Shown in pieces: positions 1 through 9,900 of a stretch of 64,000 nucleotides of DNA. This stretch comes from Dyadobacter subterraneus (GTDB lineage Bacteria; Bacteroidota; Bacteroidia; Cytophagales; Spirosomataceae), in assembly GCF_015221875.1 (NCBI RefSeq), contig NZ_JACYGY010000001.1, positions 5,372,501-5,436,500 of the forward strand, written 5' to 3'. A program made the translations under genes and the position numbers. Below the pieces are notes generated by a model, which saw nothing but the letters and a program-made list of their open reading frames with translations, was not told the origin of the DNA and made no database searches. How positions within the stretch are numbered: the first letter of the stretch is position 1; the number at the start of each line of letters is the position of its first letter.

Positions 1-39
1 TCTGGCAACTGACGTTGGCAATGTTCTGGCGATCGGGGT

Positions 40-147
40 TGGCAAAAAAGGGCGATCATGGCTGGCAAAAAGGGTGACCAATGCGGGCAAAAAGGCCGAC
101 CATGGCTGGCAAAAAGGCGACAGGTGGCAAAAAGGGCGACCACAAGG
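40..147. repeat. Degenerate tandem repeat (minisatellite), about 4-5 units
   Basis: Units of about 20-23 bases built on TGGCAAAAAGGGCGACCATG follow one another, starting near 40, 63, 84, 106 and 124, with substitutions and small indels between units. The last unit runs into the palindrome at 134-158. An open reading frame across this block is low-complexity and is not a gene. Confidence 0.75.
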
Positions 148-158
148 GTCGCCCCTAC
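134..158. repeat. GGGCGACC palindrome (REP-like), copy 1
   Basis: GGGCGACC and GGTCGCCC form a hairpin, followed by CTAC. The same motif recurs at 63057-63082 (opposite orientation) and 63201-63226, so it is a dispersed intergenic repeat. The TolC-family gene on the minus strand stops inside it (stop codon at 155-157), so it may act as a 3'-end hairpin for that gene. Confidence 0.75.
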
Positions 159-1603
159 CCATTCAACCTTTGATCATTTTCAAAATCGTATAATGTTAAT
201 AATCGTAATGTGTAATAGGATTGCCAGTAATCGCGTAATGCTAAAATGTAATCCCTCTTGGCTCTGTCTTTTTCCTGCATCGCTATTCCCAAATCCGTAA
301 CACTCAAATTACTCAAAATAAAGCGATCCTGGGCTATTTGATAACGGTTTGCAGCAATCTGATCTGCCAGTTTTGTCAATTTTACCTGTTTTTGCAACAT
401 TTGAAGCAGCGTTACCTGGGTGAAAATTTCCTGTTCAAAAGTCAATTTATCCTGTTCCACAGATTGTCGGGCAAATTCCTGATTCGCTTTGGCCACTTCT
501 GTCCGGGCCTTATTTCGTCCCCAGGTCATAATTGGAAGGGTAAATTGCAGCTCCACAAATTCACGATCCTGTGGTTTTACATAAATCTCTCCTGGTCGGT
601 TACCTTGATTTGATAAGCCAAATGTTGCGTTAAGTGAAGCATTCAATCCATTTTCCTGTTTCGCCTGAACAACATCACGTTCTGCTTCCAGCAATCTCCG
701 GCGGAAAGAAATTGCAGTCGACCTATTCAAAAAAGCCTGTTCCAACGCTAATTGTGGATTAATAGCAAATTCATCCTTCTCCATAGGAATTTCCAGTTCC
801 AGTTCCCGCTCATCTCTTGAACTCAAAAACATTTTTAATTTTAAAGATGCAACAGCAGCGGCTTGCTGAGCGGATGCCAGATCTTTTTGAGCGGTTAAAA
901 GTCCCATTTGGAGCTGTAACAAATCGTTTTGCGAAATCTTGCCCAATTCCAGTTTATGACCTGCTATCTTATAAAGCGTATCATTATTACTTCTGTTTTT
1001 TCCGGCTATCTGTAAATTTACCTGGGCAACCAGAAGATCAAAATATAATCCGGTTGCGTCCAAAGCTACTTGTTCCAAAGAAGCAATGTATTGCTGATTG
1101 CCTTCCTGATACTTCAATGGCTCAATTTTCCGGTTCCATTTCATCGCATTGAATCGAAATAGTGGCTGCGTGATTCCGAATTCAAAAGGGATACCATTGT
1201 AGCTGGTGGTTTTCCCCGCAAAATTGTCAAAACGCTGCATTTGCTGTTGGACATAAATGGTACCTCCCGTCAAAGCAATACTTTGATTCAGGGAAAGATT
1301 TACTACCGAATTATTGTTAGAAACCGATTGAAATGAAACCGTTCCATCAGGCTGAACTACCTGAATATAGGAATTGGTAAACCCGGGAATTGTTCCATTC
1401 AAGCTCAACTGCGGTTTAAAATCGGACATAAAGGAACGGTATTGCCAGTAATTCGTTTTCTTGGAAGTGACAGCCTGCTTTGAAGCCACAGATTTTTCCC
1501 GGGCTTGCTGAACAACTTCGGTAAGTGAAATGCGCTGAACTTGTGCCTGAGCAAACTGCACGCAAAAAATGATTAGCAGAAGGTAGAAATATCTCTTTTT
1601 CAT
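155..1603 (-). CDS. TolC-family outer membrane efflux protein
   Basis: The protein has 482 aa with an N-terminal signal peptide (KKRYFYLLLIIFCVQFAQAQ), as expected of an exported outer membrane channel. The body shows two halves of long amphipathic helices rich in Q, A and L, with NxSL/LxLPI beta segments, the usual layout and length of OEP/TolC proteins. Its role would be the outer membrane duct of a tripartite efflux pump. It lies 2 bases downstream of the HlyD-type adaptor gene on the same strand, so the two are almost certainly one operon. The stop codon falls in a dispersed palindromic repeat. The exported substrate cannot be read from the sequence. Confidence 0.9.
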   Translation of the reverse strand: MKKRYFYLLLIIFCVQFAQAQVQRISLTEVVQQAREKSVASKQAVTSKKTNYWQYRSFMSDFKPQLSLNGTIPGFTNSYIQVVQPDGTVSFQSVSNNNSVVNLSLNQSIALTGGTIYVQQQMQRFDNFAGKTTSYNGIPFEFGITQPLFRFNAMKWNRKIEPLKYQEGNQQYIASLEQVALDATGLYFDLLVAQVNLQIAGKNRSNNDTLYKIAGHKLELGKISQNDLLQLQMGLLTAQKDLASAQQAAAVASLKLKMFLSSRDERELELEIPMEKDEFAINPQLALEQAFLNRSTAISFRRRLLEAERDVVQAKQENGLNASLNATFGLSNQGNRPGEIYVKPQDREFVELQFTLPIMTWGRNKARTEVAKANQEFARQSVEQDKLTFEQEIFTQVTLLQMLQKQVKLTKLADQIAANRYQIAQDRFILSNLSVTDLGIAMQEKDRAKRDYILALRDYWQSYYTLRLLTLYDFENDQRLNG

Positions 1604-1605
1604 GG

Positions 1606-2850
1606 CTATTTGATTGAGATTTCTTCCAGATTTTCAAATTGGCTCATGTCAGACAAAACAACCTTTTCGCCTTTCTGCACCCCGCTTTTTATTTCAACAT
1701 AATCGAAATTTGATAACCCGACTTCCACTTCCCGACGATACGCAGTTCCGTTTTTCACAACATATACAAATTGTTTTCTCTTGCCGTTAAAAGTGGGGCC
1801 ATTGGCAACACGCAGCGTTTTCAGACTCCGGTCGGTAATAATGAAAACTTCCACTTTCATATTAGGCCGCAGTGATTCATTTTTTGCATTATCAAGCTGA
1901 ACGACGAATTCAATGATGCCGTTTTTTACCGAAGGTTTTACCTGGGTGATCAAACCGCGTAAAACCGTTTCGTTCAGTTTAATAATCACAGGCAGCCCGG
2001 ATTTAATCTGATCAGCATATACGTCGGAGCAGGAACCATCAATTCTGAAACTTCCCAGATCAGCGACCTTGGCAAGCATTTCGCCCTCATTCACCGCAGA
2101 GCCAATATTATCATTAACCCAAGTGAGCACACCTTTCCGGTCGGCGACGATGTCTGCCATTTTCAGTTTATGCGAAAGTTCTTTTAAATTATTTCCTTCA
2201 ATCTGCGCGCCCAATTCTGTTTCTTTCAAACTTGCACCCATGGATTCGCGGTTGTAGGAAAGATCATTTTCCAGCTGTTTTTTTTCAAGTTCAGCGATTT
2301 TCAATTCGTTTTCTGCTCTTGTAATATCTTCGCCGGTACCACCTCCAACTTTCTGTAAACGTTTTGCATCTTCAAAATCAGCTCTTAGTTTATTGATATT
2401 CAAGGATTTGATTTTATCACTTATCTCAACATCAAAAAGATTTTTATTAAGCTTCATCCGAAGCTGTTCGATGCTGTTTCTTTTCAAAGCAAGCTGATCC
2501 TGAAACTTTTCCAGCTCAATTTCAGTCAACGATTTGTCAAGATCAACAATGGCTTGTCCGGGAGATACCGGCGTCCCGGGATTAATCAAAATCCTGCGAA
2601 TACTTGCCCGGATCGGACTGGTAATAACTTGTTCATAAGCCGGGATAATTTCTCCCGATGCGGTAATTGTATTTTCTACATCTCCCGTTTCAACAGCCGC
2701 AGTCCTGATTCTGGATGCTTCAATTGTTCCCTGCAAAGAACTGCGAAGCAAATAAATTCCCGCAGCGATGGCAATAGTGACAGCGATTCCAACAATCCAG
2801 CGCCGGTTATTTTGTTTTTGAACATACAGCGGTTCAACTTCCCGATCCAT
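1606..2850 (-). CDS. HlyD/MacA-type periplasmic adaptor subunit
   Basis: The protein has 414 aa. A short cytoplasmic N-terminus is followed by one membrane anchor (about residues 18-36, RWIVGIAVTIAIAAGIYLL), a lipoyl/barrel-sandwich half (about 60-100, GEIIPAYEQVITSPIRA), a long coiled-coil hairpin (about 110-225), the second barrel-sandwich half, and a beta-barrel and membrane-proximal domain (about 290-410). This is the membrane fusion protein layout that bridges an inner membrane transporter and TolC. It is the first gene of a two-gene operon with the TolC-like gene. The divergent MacB-type permease at 4529 is the obvious transporter partner, one gene away. No ABC ATPase gene is present nearby. 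Confidence 0.9.
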   Translation of the reverse strand: MDREVEPLYVQKQNNRRWIVGIAVTIAIAAGIYLLRSSLQGTIEASRIRTAAVETGDVENTITASGEIIPAYEQVITSPIRASIRRILINPGTPVSPGQAIVDLDKSLTEIELEKFQDQLALKRNSIEQLRMKLNKNLFDVEISDKIKSLNINKLRADFEDAKRLQKVGGGTGEDITRAENELKIAELEKKQLENDLSYNRESMGASLKETELGAQIEGNNLKELSHKLKMADIVADRKGVLTWVNDNIGSAVNEGEMLAKVADLGSFRIDGSCSDVYADQIKSGLPVIIKLNETVLRGLITQVKPSVKNGIIEFVVQLDNAKNESLRPNMKVEVFIITDRSLKTLRVANGPTFNGKRKQFVYVVKNGTAYRREVEVGLSNFDYVEIKSGVQKGEKVVLSDMSQFENLEEISIK

Positions 2851-2971
2851 TTGTAAATATTTAAGATATGGTCATTTCATTTTCATGGCTAACTATACCT
2901 TTTTGTTCACAACATTATGCCAAAGGTCAACAAACTCTCAATCAGATATTTATCAAAACATAACAAAGAAA

Positions 2972-2995
2972 AAACCGTGCGATATGGCACGGTTT
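2972..2995 (-). terminator. Rho-independent terminator downstream of the 3029-4315 gene
   Basis: A 9-bp perfect stem (AAACCGTGC/GCACGGTTT) is followed on the minus strand by a T-rich run. It lies just after the stop of the minus-strand gene ending at 3029 and before the HlyD gene, so it separates two transcription units. Confidence 0.75.
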
Positions 2996-3028
2996 GTGTG
3001 TTTGCGAACAAGAAGAAATTATAATATA

Positions 3029-4315
3029 TTAAGTCTTCATCTTTTTCTTTTTTGCAGCCGGAAAAAGAATATTATTCAAAATCAGACGATAACCCGCTGA
3101 GTTAGGATGCAGATTTAAATCCGTAGGTTCCTCACCTACTCTGTGCTGATAATCTTCGGGATCGTGACCGCCATAGAAAGTGAAAAAGCCTTTACCATGC
3201 GTGCTATGGATATATCTGGCTTCCTGTAATTGTTTATTTTCTGCCAAAACAACAACTTCCGGTTTAACAAAACGATTTTTAAACGCAGTAGTTTGTCCGC
3301 AGAAACCTTTGATAATGGTCTGATGATTCTGAGTCAGCATACTTGGAACCGGATCCCACTTTGCAGAGAACTGGAAAAGCGAGAAAAAATCGTTGGATTC
3401 ATTCAATCCGCGTTCTTCAACCTGACTGTCAATGTCGGAAAATTCGATTTCATAAGGATATGGAATTGTTTTAAAATTCTGGAAAGCGAATGTATTTTCA
3501 TAATGAAGTTTGCTGTTCGCTGTTGGATCTGCCGGCGTTCCGTCATACATCGCTTCCACGATATCAAGTCCGTCTGCTGCCAACGCAATGTCAAATGTAT
3601 CCGTCGCATTACACATCGCAAACATATAGCCTCCACCCGTTACAAAAGCAGAAATTTTCTTGGCCACAGCCAACTTCATTTGCGGTACATTGGCAAACTG
3701 GAATTTTTCTGCCACACCTTCCGCTTCACGCTTTTGCTCACGGTACCAGGGATAATCTTTATATTGAAAAAACTTACCAAATTGACCTGTAAAATCTTCA
3801 TGATGCAAATGCAGCCAGTCGTATTCAGGCAGCTTGTCGTTTAGTACCTCATCATCATAAACAACGTCATATGGAATTTCTGCATATGTCAAAACCAGCG
3901 TCACCGCATCATCCCAGGGCGATTTTGATTTGGGAGAATAAACGGCAACTTTCGGCGCTTTTTGCAATTTAACCGCATCCATATTCACATCCGGAGCACT
4001 GATATCACTCAGTATCTTACCCGCTTGTCCTTCCGAAATTACTTCAAAACTTACACCCCGAACCGTCATTTCCGAAGCGAATTGCTGATTATAGGCCACC
4101 ATGAAACTTCCGCCACGGTAGTTCAGCAGCCAGTCCATTTCCATTTCATAACTTTTCAGAATCCAGTAAGCGATTCCATAAGCCTTCAAATGGTTTTTTT
4201 GCGAATCATCCATCGGAATCAGCAATCTGTTCCCCAAACTCTGGGCAGAAATTCCTAAAAAAATGATAAACGGGGCAAAGAGCCGTACCATTGGTTTGAT
4301 TCTTTCACGCATCAT
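3029..4315 (-). CDS. Secreted conserved protein, often labelled asparagine synthetase B; function unknown
   Basis: The protein has 428 aa with a hydrophobic N-terminal signal (RLFAPFIIFLGISAQSLG). It reads like a conserved Bacteroidota protein with blocks such as LLIPMDDSQKNHLKAYGIAY and YDWLHLHHEDFTGQFGKF, and a central region (about residues 120-260) resembling a class I glutamine amidotransferase-like/ThuA-like fold (VAVYSPKSKSPWDDAVTLVL, FVTGGGYMFAMCNATD). Homologues are commonly named asparagine synthetase B, but I see neither an N-terminal Cys nucleophile nor the SGGLDS pyrophosphatase loop of that enzyme. An export signal also argues against that role. A terminator follows and the neighbours are efflux genes. 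The function should be treated as unknown. Confidence 0.8.
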   Translation of the reverse strand: MMRERIKPMVRLFAPFIIFLGISAQSLGNRLLIPMDDSQKNHLKAYGIAYWILKSYEMEMDWLLNYRGGSFMVAYNQQFASEMTVRGVSFEVISEGQAGKILSDISAPDVNMDAVKLQKAPKVAVYSPKSKSPWDDAVTLVLTYAEIPYDVVYDDEVLNDKLPEYDWLHLHHEDFTGQFGKFFQYKDYPWYREQKREAEGVAEKFQFANVPQMKLAVAKKISAFVTGGGYMFAMCNATDTFDIALAADGLDIVEAMYDGTPADPTANSKLHYENTFAFQNFKTIPYPYEIEFSDIDSQVEERGLNESNDFFSLFQFSAKWDPVPSMLTQNHQTIIKGFCGQTTAFKNRFVKPEVVVLAENKQLQEARYIHSTHGKGFFTFYGGHDPEDYQHRVGEEPTDLNLHPNSAGYRLILNNILFPAAKKKKMKT

Positions 4316-4528
4316 GTGCAGCTTTACGTATTGATAAAAACAGGTTTCTTTTTTTCCAAGTCACCTTATAACAAATTTTAAAATCAGGACAGATCTGGCA
4401 AAAATTTTCGTTTTAATTACGAAAACGATCCATCAGATTCTTATCGAAATATACGTTTTCTAACGCTCATATTCTGTCTGATTTAACGTAATTTAAACAA
4501 AATATGGTACGTAACGCATAATTATATA

Positions 4529-5773
4529 ATGAATATAAGGGAAAATGTAGACGAAGGCTTACGTTCCATACAGTCAAATCTTCTTAGGACCGTACTTACC
4601 GCGCTGATTATCGCCATTGGAATTACTTCTCTGGTAGGAATTTTGACTGCCATTGAAGGAATCCAGAATTCTGTGAACAGTAGTTTTGCCGATTTGGGCG
4701 CCAACACTTTTACGGTTAAAAATCACGAAGAAGATAATTTCCGGAATGGCGGACGGCGTGGAAAACGTTATCCGGTCATTGATTACAGAGAAGCCAGTGA
4801 ATTTTCACAGCGTTTCCGGGATGATTTTGGCGGAACGGTTTCCCTTTCATCCAGCATAGGCGGCGCGATTCAGGCCAATTATCGTTCCAAGAAAACCAAT
4901 CCAAACAGCAATGTGATTGGTACGGATGAACAGTATCTGGCGATTAACGGCTACAAGATAGATTTTGGCCGGAATCTGAATAAAAACGACATGGAAAATT
5001 CGTTGAATGTCGTGGTTTTGGGTCAGGAAATTGCCCGGAATCTTTTTGGTGATCTTGATCCTTTGAATAAGGAAATCACATTTATGGGTTCCAAATATAA
5101 AGTCATCGGTGTTTTACAAAAAAAGGGGTCCATGGGTGGTGGAAATGATGCAGACAGGATCATGATCATTCCGATGGATAACGGACGCGGACTGGCTGCA
5201 AACCGGACATTAACCTATAACATTACCGCATCAACTTCGAAAATTTCGGATGGCGACGTTATTCTGGAAGAAGCCAGGGGCTTAATGCGGCGCATCCGCA
5301 ACGACAGGCTCGGAAACGAAGATTCCTTTGTTGTAGAGCGTGCAGATGCAATGGCGAAAGATTTTGAAAATATAACGGGTTATCTAAGAATCGGTGGTTT
5401 TGGTATCGGAATTATCACCTTATTGGGTGCATCCATTGCGTTGATGAACATCATGCTGGTTTCTGTCACCGAACGAACAAGAGAAATCGGAATTCGTAAA
5501 TCTCTTGGTGCTACACCCAGTGTAATCCGTTTTCAGTTTTTGATAGAAGCGATTGTAGTTTGTATTATTGGTGGTATTGCCGGATTATTTCTGGGAATTT
5601 TGATCGGAAATGTAATTTCAAACTCAATAAGCTCCGAAAGTTCTTTTGTAATTCCGTGGGCATGGATGGCTTTGGGAATTGTAGTCTGCGTAGTGGTGGG
5701 CGTACTTTCAGGAATATATCCTGCCATAAAAGCCTCACGCTTAGACCCTATCGAAGCGTTGCGTTATGAGTAA
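4529..5773 (+). CDS. MacB/FtsX-type ABC transporter permease
   Basis: The protein has 414 aa. Transmembrane helix 1 is at about residues 18-40 ([20 protein letters not shown]), followed by a periplasmic MacB-PCD domain (about 45-270) and three C-terminal helices (about 285-312, 338-362, 373-398) of the FtsX type with [14 protein letters not shown] and [18 protein letters not shown]. MacB permeases couple ATP hydrolysis to mechanotransmission through an adaptor and TolC. No ATPase domain is fused and no ATPase gene is adjacent, so the subunit must come from elsewhere. It is divergent from the 3029-4315 gene and close to the HlyD/TolC operon, which fits a tripartite pump. Confidence 0.93.
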   Translation: MNIRENVDEGLRSIQSNLLRTVLTALIIAIGITSLVGILTAIEGIQNSVNSSFADLGANTFTVKNHEEDNFRNGGRRGKRYPVIDYREASEFSQRFRDDFGGTVSLSSSIGGAIQANYRSKKTNPNSNVIGTDEQYLAINGYKIDFGRNLNKNDMENSLNVVVLGQEIARNLFGDLDPLNKEITFMGSKYKVIGVLQKKGSMGGGNDADRIMIIPMDNGRGLAANRTLTYNITASTSKISDGDVILEEARGLMRRIRNDRLGNEDSFVVERADAMAKDFENITGYLRIGGFGIGIITLLGASIALMNIMLVSVTERTREIGIRKSLGATPSVIRFQFLIEAIVVCIIGGIAGLFLGILIGNVISNSISSESSFVIPWAWMALGIVVCVVVGVLSGIYPAIKASRLDPIEALRYE

Positions 5774-5838
5774 TGCCGGCAGGAAATTCAGATCATTTCA
5801 ATCATTGAAAATTTATTCAAAATATTTTTCAAACAATG

Positions 5839-5869
5839 TTTGGTTAATCTGATTTTCTCCCTACTTTTG
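5839..5869 (+). promoter_or_regulatory. Bacteroidota-type promoter of tRNA-Leu
   Basis: TTTG at 5839-5842 and TACTTTTG (fits TAnnTTTG) at 5862-5869 are separated by 19 bases. This matches the -33/-7 consensus of the Bacteroidota housekeeping sigma factor. The tRNA begins 21 bases downstream. Confidence 0.8.
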
Positions 5870-5889
5870 CACTCCCAACACAACACAAT

Positions 5890-5973
5890 GCCCGGATGGC
5901 GGAATTGGTAGACGCGTTGGTCTCAAACACCAATGAGGTTACACTCGTGCCGGTTCGACTCCGGCTCCGGGTA
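5890..5973 (+). tRNA. tRNA-Leu, anticodon CAA
   Basis: A complete cloverleaf of 84 bases with a long variable arm, as in leucine tRNAs. The acceptor arms GCCCGGA/TCCGGGT pair with a terminal G-T, the anticodon stem TTGGT/ACCAA encloses loop CTCAAAC with anticodon CAA (reads UUG), and the T-arm is GCCGG-TTCGACT-CCGGC. CCA is not encoded. The 3' end serves as the attachment site of the integrative element that follows, and the element restores the tRNA end so the gene is intact. Confidence 0.97.
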
Positions 5974-5983
5974 CATTTAAAGA
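5961..5983 (+). repeat. attL: direct repeat at the tRNA-Leu 3' end
   Basis: The 23 bases CCGGCTCCGGG + TACATTTAAAGA recur exactly at 23762-23784. The repeat covers the T-arm and acceptor end of the tRNA plus 10 bases beyond. This is the classic tRNA-end core of tyrosine-integrase elements, and an integrase gene lies beside the other copy. Confidence 0.93.
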
Positions 5984-6024
5984 CTCTAATCAATTGTTTA
6001 TCAATTAGTTAGAGTCTTTTTTTA
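5979..6024 (+). terminator. Terminator after tRNA-Leu, supplied by the element
   Basis: An 11-bp stem AAAGACTCTAA/TTAGAGTCTTT is followed by a T run. The part after base 5983 is inside the element, so the element brings its own terminator for the tRNA. A different terminator lies just outside the right attachment repeat at 23780-23824. Confidence 0.85.
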
Positions 6025-6030
6025 TTGTTT

Positions 6031-6053
6031 CGTTAACACCTTGGTTAACACTT
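6031..6053. repeat. GTTAACAC double box, left copy (possible integrase arm site)
   Basis: Two GTTAACAC boxes 13 bases apart form a 23-base stretch that matches 23601-23623 at 21 of 23 positions, in the same orientation. They lie about 50 bp inside attL and about 140 bp inside attR. Sites of this kind next to the core usually bind integrase or excisionase (inference). Confidence 0.7.
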
Positions 6054-6155
6054 CTGTATTTTAAAATAAATCCTCCTTTTCATGTCCATATATTATTTTG
6101 AACAACATAGGCATAATTTTGCAGTTTGGACAGCCGCCAGAGCTGTCCAACGTAA

Positions 6156-6620
6156 ATGGAAGAATGCTACACCAAAAATATTAGCCGCGCAATTACATAC
6201 TCTGAAATCAGGCAGTTGGCTGAAATGCTTTCAAATGAGATCGTCGAGGATTTTGATGCTTTACACAGAGTACATGCATTAAAACTTATAAAATCATTAC
6301 GAGAACAAGGGTTAAAGGATGTCTCCTATGGTAGGGCAGCAAAAATTATAGCAATATACCTTAAGACATCTGTTATCCTTAGAAATGGTGCACCTACTGA
6401 AAATATTAAGGTAATTCATCCTCCAATAGACAAAATACTTTTAGATAAACTTTCTGCCATACCTGGCCTGAAAGGAATAAACGTAAACGTATGGACAAAA
6501 CTAAATAAGGAGGGTTATTGGAAGTTAGTTGAAAAACTGGGAGAACATTTTAGGTATTTTGACTGGAGGCTTGAGGAATACTGGATACCAGAGAGAGAAG
6601 TGCAGGAAAAGGGAAAATAA
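6156..6620 (+). CDS. Hypothetical protein, leftmost gene of the element
   Basis: The protein has 154 aa and no family I recognise. It is mostly helical in the first 80 residues (SEIRQLAEMLSNEIVEDFDALHRVHALKLIKSLREQG), with a Lys/Leu-rich middle and a distinctive tail GINVNVWTKLNKEGYWKLVEKLGEHFR-like with WRLEEYW. The ATG is the first in frame after the putative integrase arm boxes. The gene is on the same strand as the restriction-modification pair but 337 bases upstream of it, so it may be transcribed separately. Biased, coherent composition supports it being real. Confidence 0.6.
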   Translation: MEECYTKNISRAITYSEIRQLAEMLSNEIVEDFDALHRVHALKLIKSLREQGLKDVSYGRAAKIIAIYLKTSVILRNGAPTENIKVIHPPIDKILLDKLSAIPGLKGINVNVWTKLNKEGYWKLVEKLGEHFRYFDWRLEEYWIPEREVQEKGK

Positions 6621-6957
6621 ATATTTATTAAAATCTAAGGTACTGATACAAAATAATGCCCTTAGTTTACTCTTATCGTATTCCTTTACCAAATAAATCT
6701 AGTCCTCCTTACTTAATGAATCCCTTTTAAACTGCACTTCCGAAAGCTAAAGAGGATTTTTTTAATCGTCAAAGATAAATTAATGATCAACAGAACAGAT
6801 AGAACATTTCAACCAAATCACTTTCATTAAATATTACCATCTTTTAATACGAACTTTTTCATTGATGCAAATCAAATTGGAATTTAGGGCCTCAAATTAA
6901 GATTGATTTGAAATCTTATACAATTTATATGTATTTTGACAAAAAATCCCTCAAGTT
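6621..6957. other. 337-base gap upstream of the restriction-modification operon
   Basis: AT-rich with no credible reading frame or RNA gene. It should hold the promoter of the operon that starts at 6958, but I cannot pick a convincing TAnnTTTG box. Confidence 0.5.
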
Positions 6958-9900
6958 ATGCCTTCGGACAACCCGATATTAAATAGCCCATATCTAGAAC
7001 CAAAATTACACTACGATACCGACAGCCAAGGAAGTCTTGATTATAATCTTGTTTGTAATGGAAGGAGAATTTTCAAAACCGACGCCTCAGTCATCCCAAC
7101 TAGACAAAAAGGCCACAAAGAAACTTTCGAATGGAATGATAACCCAGCTGAATATGGTTCTCACCTAATTAATCTCTGCCGAAAAGAAATCGGTAATTGG
7201 AGAACATCAAATTATCCAAACACAACCAGAATTACAAAAGAGCTGTTAACCTTTTGGTTTAGCAACCCGGAAAGACTTGCTACCAAAAAATTGTTTTTCG
7301 CTCAGCAAGAAGCTGTGGAAACTGCTATTTGGCTTAACGAAGTTGCTGAAAAATCAAATGCGGGGCAGCACATTCTTAATTTACTCAGGGCCGGACAGCA
7401 GACGATAAGTGCTGATGCGGATGACCAACTACCGAGAGTCGCTTTCAAAATGGCGACTGGTTCTGGTAAAACGGTGGTAATGGGATGTCTAATATGCTAC
7501 CATTATTTTAATAGACAGGAATATAGAAATGATACCAGATTTGCGGATTATTTTTTGATCGTTGCACCAGGTGTTACCATAAAGAGTAGGTTGGGGGTTT
7601 TATTTGTTGATACGAAAAATAAGAACCCAAAAGATATTGAAGACTACTATAGAATTCGTGGTTTAGTGCCAGGGAATCTAGAGCATAGGCTCGAAAATCT
7701 TAATGCAAGGTTGGTAATCACTAACTACCATACCTTTGAGCCTAAAATTCTCCAAGGCAATAAACGTAGCCCATTTGATGGGAAAGTGAATTTGCAAGGC
7801 AAGAAAATAGATACCGGAAATAAGGAGGATTTTTCACAGGTTATAAAACGAACGCTTGGAAAATTCAAAACCGGAAGCAGGGTGTTGGTGTTGAATGATG
7901 AAGCGCATCACTGCTACTTGCCAAAATCTAAAAGCAAAACCACCGACAACGAGGAAGCAGATGAAAACGCAAGAGCAGCAGTTTGGTTTAGTGGAATTCG
8001 AGAGATTTCAAAGAAGTTTAAAGTACAATCTGTCTATGATCTTTCAGCGACTCCTTACTATCTCACTGGCTCTGGCTACCCTCCATACAGTCTTTTTCCA
8101 TGGGTAGTCTCGGATTTCGGTCTAATAGAAGCTATAGAAAGCGGATTAGTTAAAATCCCGTTCCTACCAGAAAGTGATAATACACAGGAATTGACTATGC
8201 CTGTCTTACGTAACCTCTATGATCATGTAAAAGATGAGCTTCCCAAAAAAGGTCAGCGAACCCAGAAAAAGGATGCTGCGGCTGAAGGTTCTAAATTCAT
8301 TGAATCTCGTCCAAAACTTCCCTCACTGGTTAAGGGAGCTTTGGATCAGTTCTACAATCACTATGTAGATTACTTCAATGGGATGAGAAAAAATCGGGAG
8401 GAATCAATGAGTTTGTTCTCAGCACCACCCGTTTTTATAGCAGTTTGTAATAATACCGGGGTATCCAAGGAGGTTTACAAATATATTGCCGGATATGAAT
8501 ATGCTGATGGCGAAGGAGAAACGGTAACAGTGCAAGGTGCAAAAGACTTGTTCTCTAATTACGATCCTATCACTAACAAGCCTTTAAGGAGACCGCCAAC
8601 ATTGCTCATTGACAGTGACGCACTGGAAAATGGAGAGCAAATAAATGATGACTTCAAAAAGATATTTTCTTCTGAGATAGAAGAGTTTAAAAAGGATTAC
8701 GCACGTCTGTATGGACAAGGGAGCGTTGAAAAAATGTCCGATGCTGAAATTCTTCGGGAAGTGGTAAACACTGTTGGACAGCAAGGGAAACTGGGTTCGC
8801 ATATTCGTTGTGTTGTATCTGTTTCAATGCTTACGGAAGGCTGGGACGCAAATACGGTAACGCACATTATAGGCTTACGAGCATTTGGCAGTCAGTTGCT
8901 CTGTGAACAGGTGGCAGGTAGAGCTTTGCGTAGAATGAGCTATATCTTAAAGACATATAGGGTCGACACGGGTGAAGAAGTTGAAGCCAAAGAAAAGCAC
9001 AGATTTAAACCAGAAAATCTGATTGAAAAATTCCCACCTGAATATGCTCACATTATTGGTGTGCCATTTAAGATGTTCAAAGGTGGGAAATCAGAAGCAC
9101 CTCCACCTCACGTGGATTTGACCCATATTTCAGCTATACCAGATAGACAAGCATTAATGGAAATTGATTTTCCAAATGTTGTGGGTTATAGAATTGAGAA
9201 TTCAGAAGGTGACATAAAGCACGATTTTAGTGACCTTGAAAATTATGAAATCGACGGTTCCAGCTATCCAACGGAAACAATCATGTCCAGTCCCATTTCT
9301 GCAACAGAAGAAAAGTTGCAGGTAAAGGCTGTTTTGGAAAAACGGGACAACGAACTTATTTTCCTGATTACAAAGGAGTTAATAAAATTTCATTTCAGTG
9401 ATGATGAAGGAAACCCGCAGTTTCAGAAATTCAATAAGTTAAAGAACATTGTGGCGGAATGGTATGAAAAAAAGGTATTACTTCTCAATATTCAGGATCA
9501 AAGATTTAAACGACTACTCTATTTCGATGAGCCAAAGAAGATCGTTGATCACATTGCACGAGGAATTAATACTCATAATAATACAACTGAACATGTTCGT
9601 CCGGTATTCAACTACTACAACAAATTCAGCAGTAGTAAATACGTTAATGGCAACACGGTAAAAGATGTTTACCCTACCGAAAAAAGCCATGTGAATTATG
9701 TGGTTATGGATAGCGATTGGGAGGGGATTTGTGCAAAAACATTGGAAGAACTTGAAACTGTCGAAAGTTATGTAAAAAACCAGTTTCTGGGTTTTGCCAT
9801 TCCTTACACCAAAGATGGTAAAGATAGGCAGTATTTTACCGATTTTATTGCCCGTGTGAAAAGTAAAGATGGTTCTATTAAAAATCTGATGATAGAAATT

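Noticed and set aside
58..300. 80-aa open frame at the window start
   Set aside because: It runs through a minisatellite and the antisense 3' end of the TolC gene; composition is that of repeats.
3230..3844. 204-aa plus-strand frame
   Set aside because: Shadow of the minus-strand secreted protein gene; composition rich in Phe, Cys and His.
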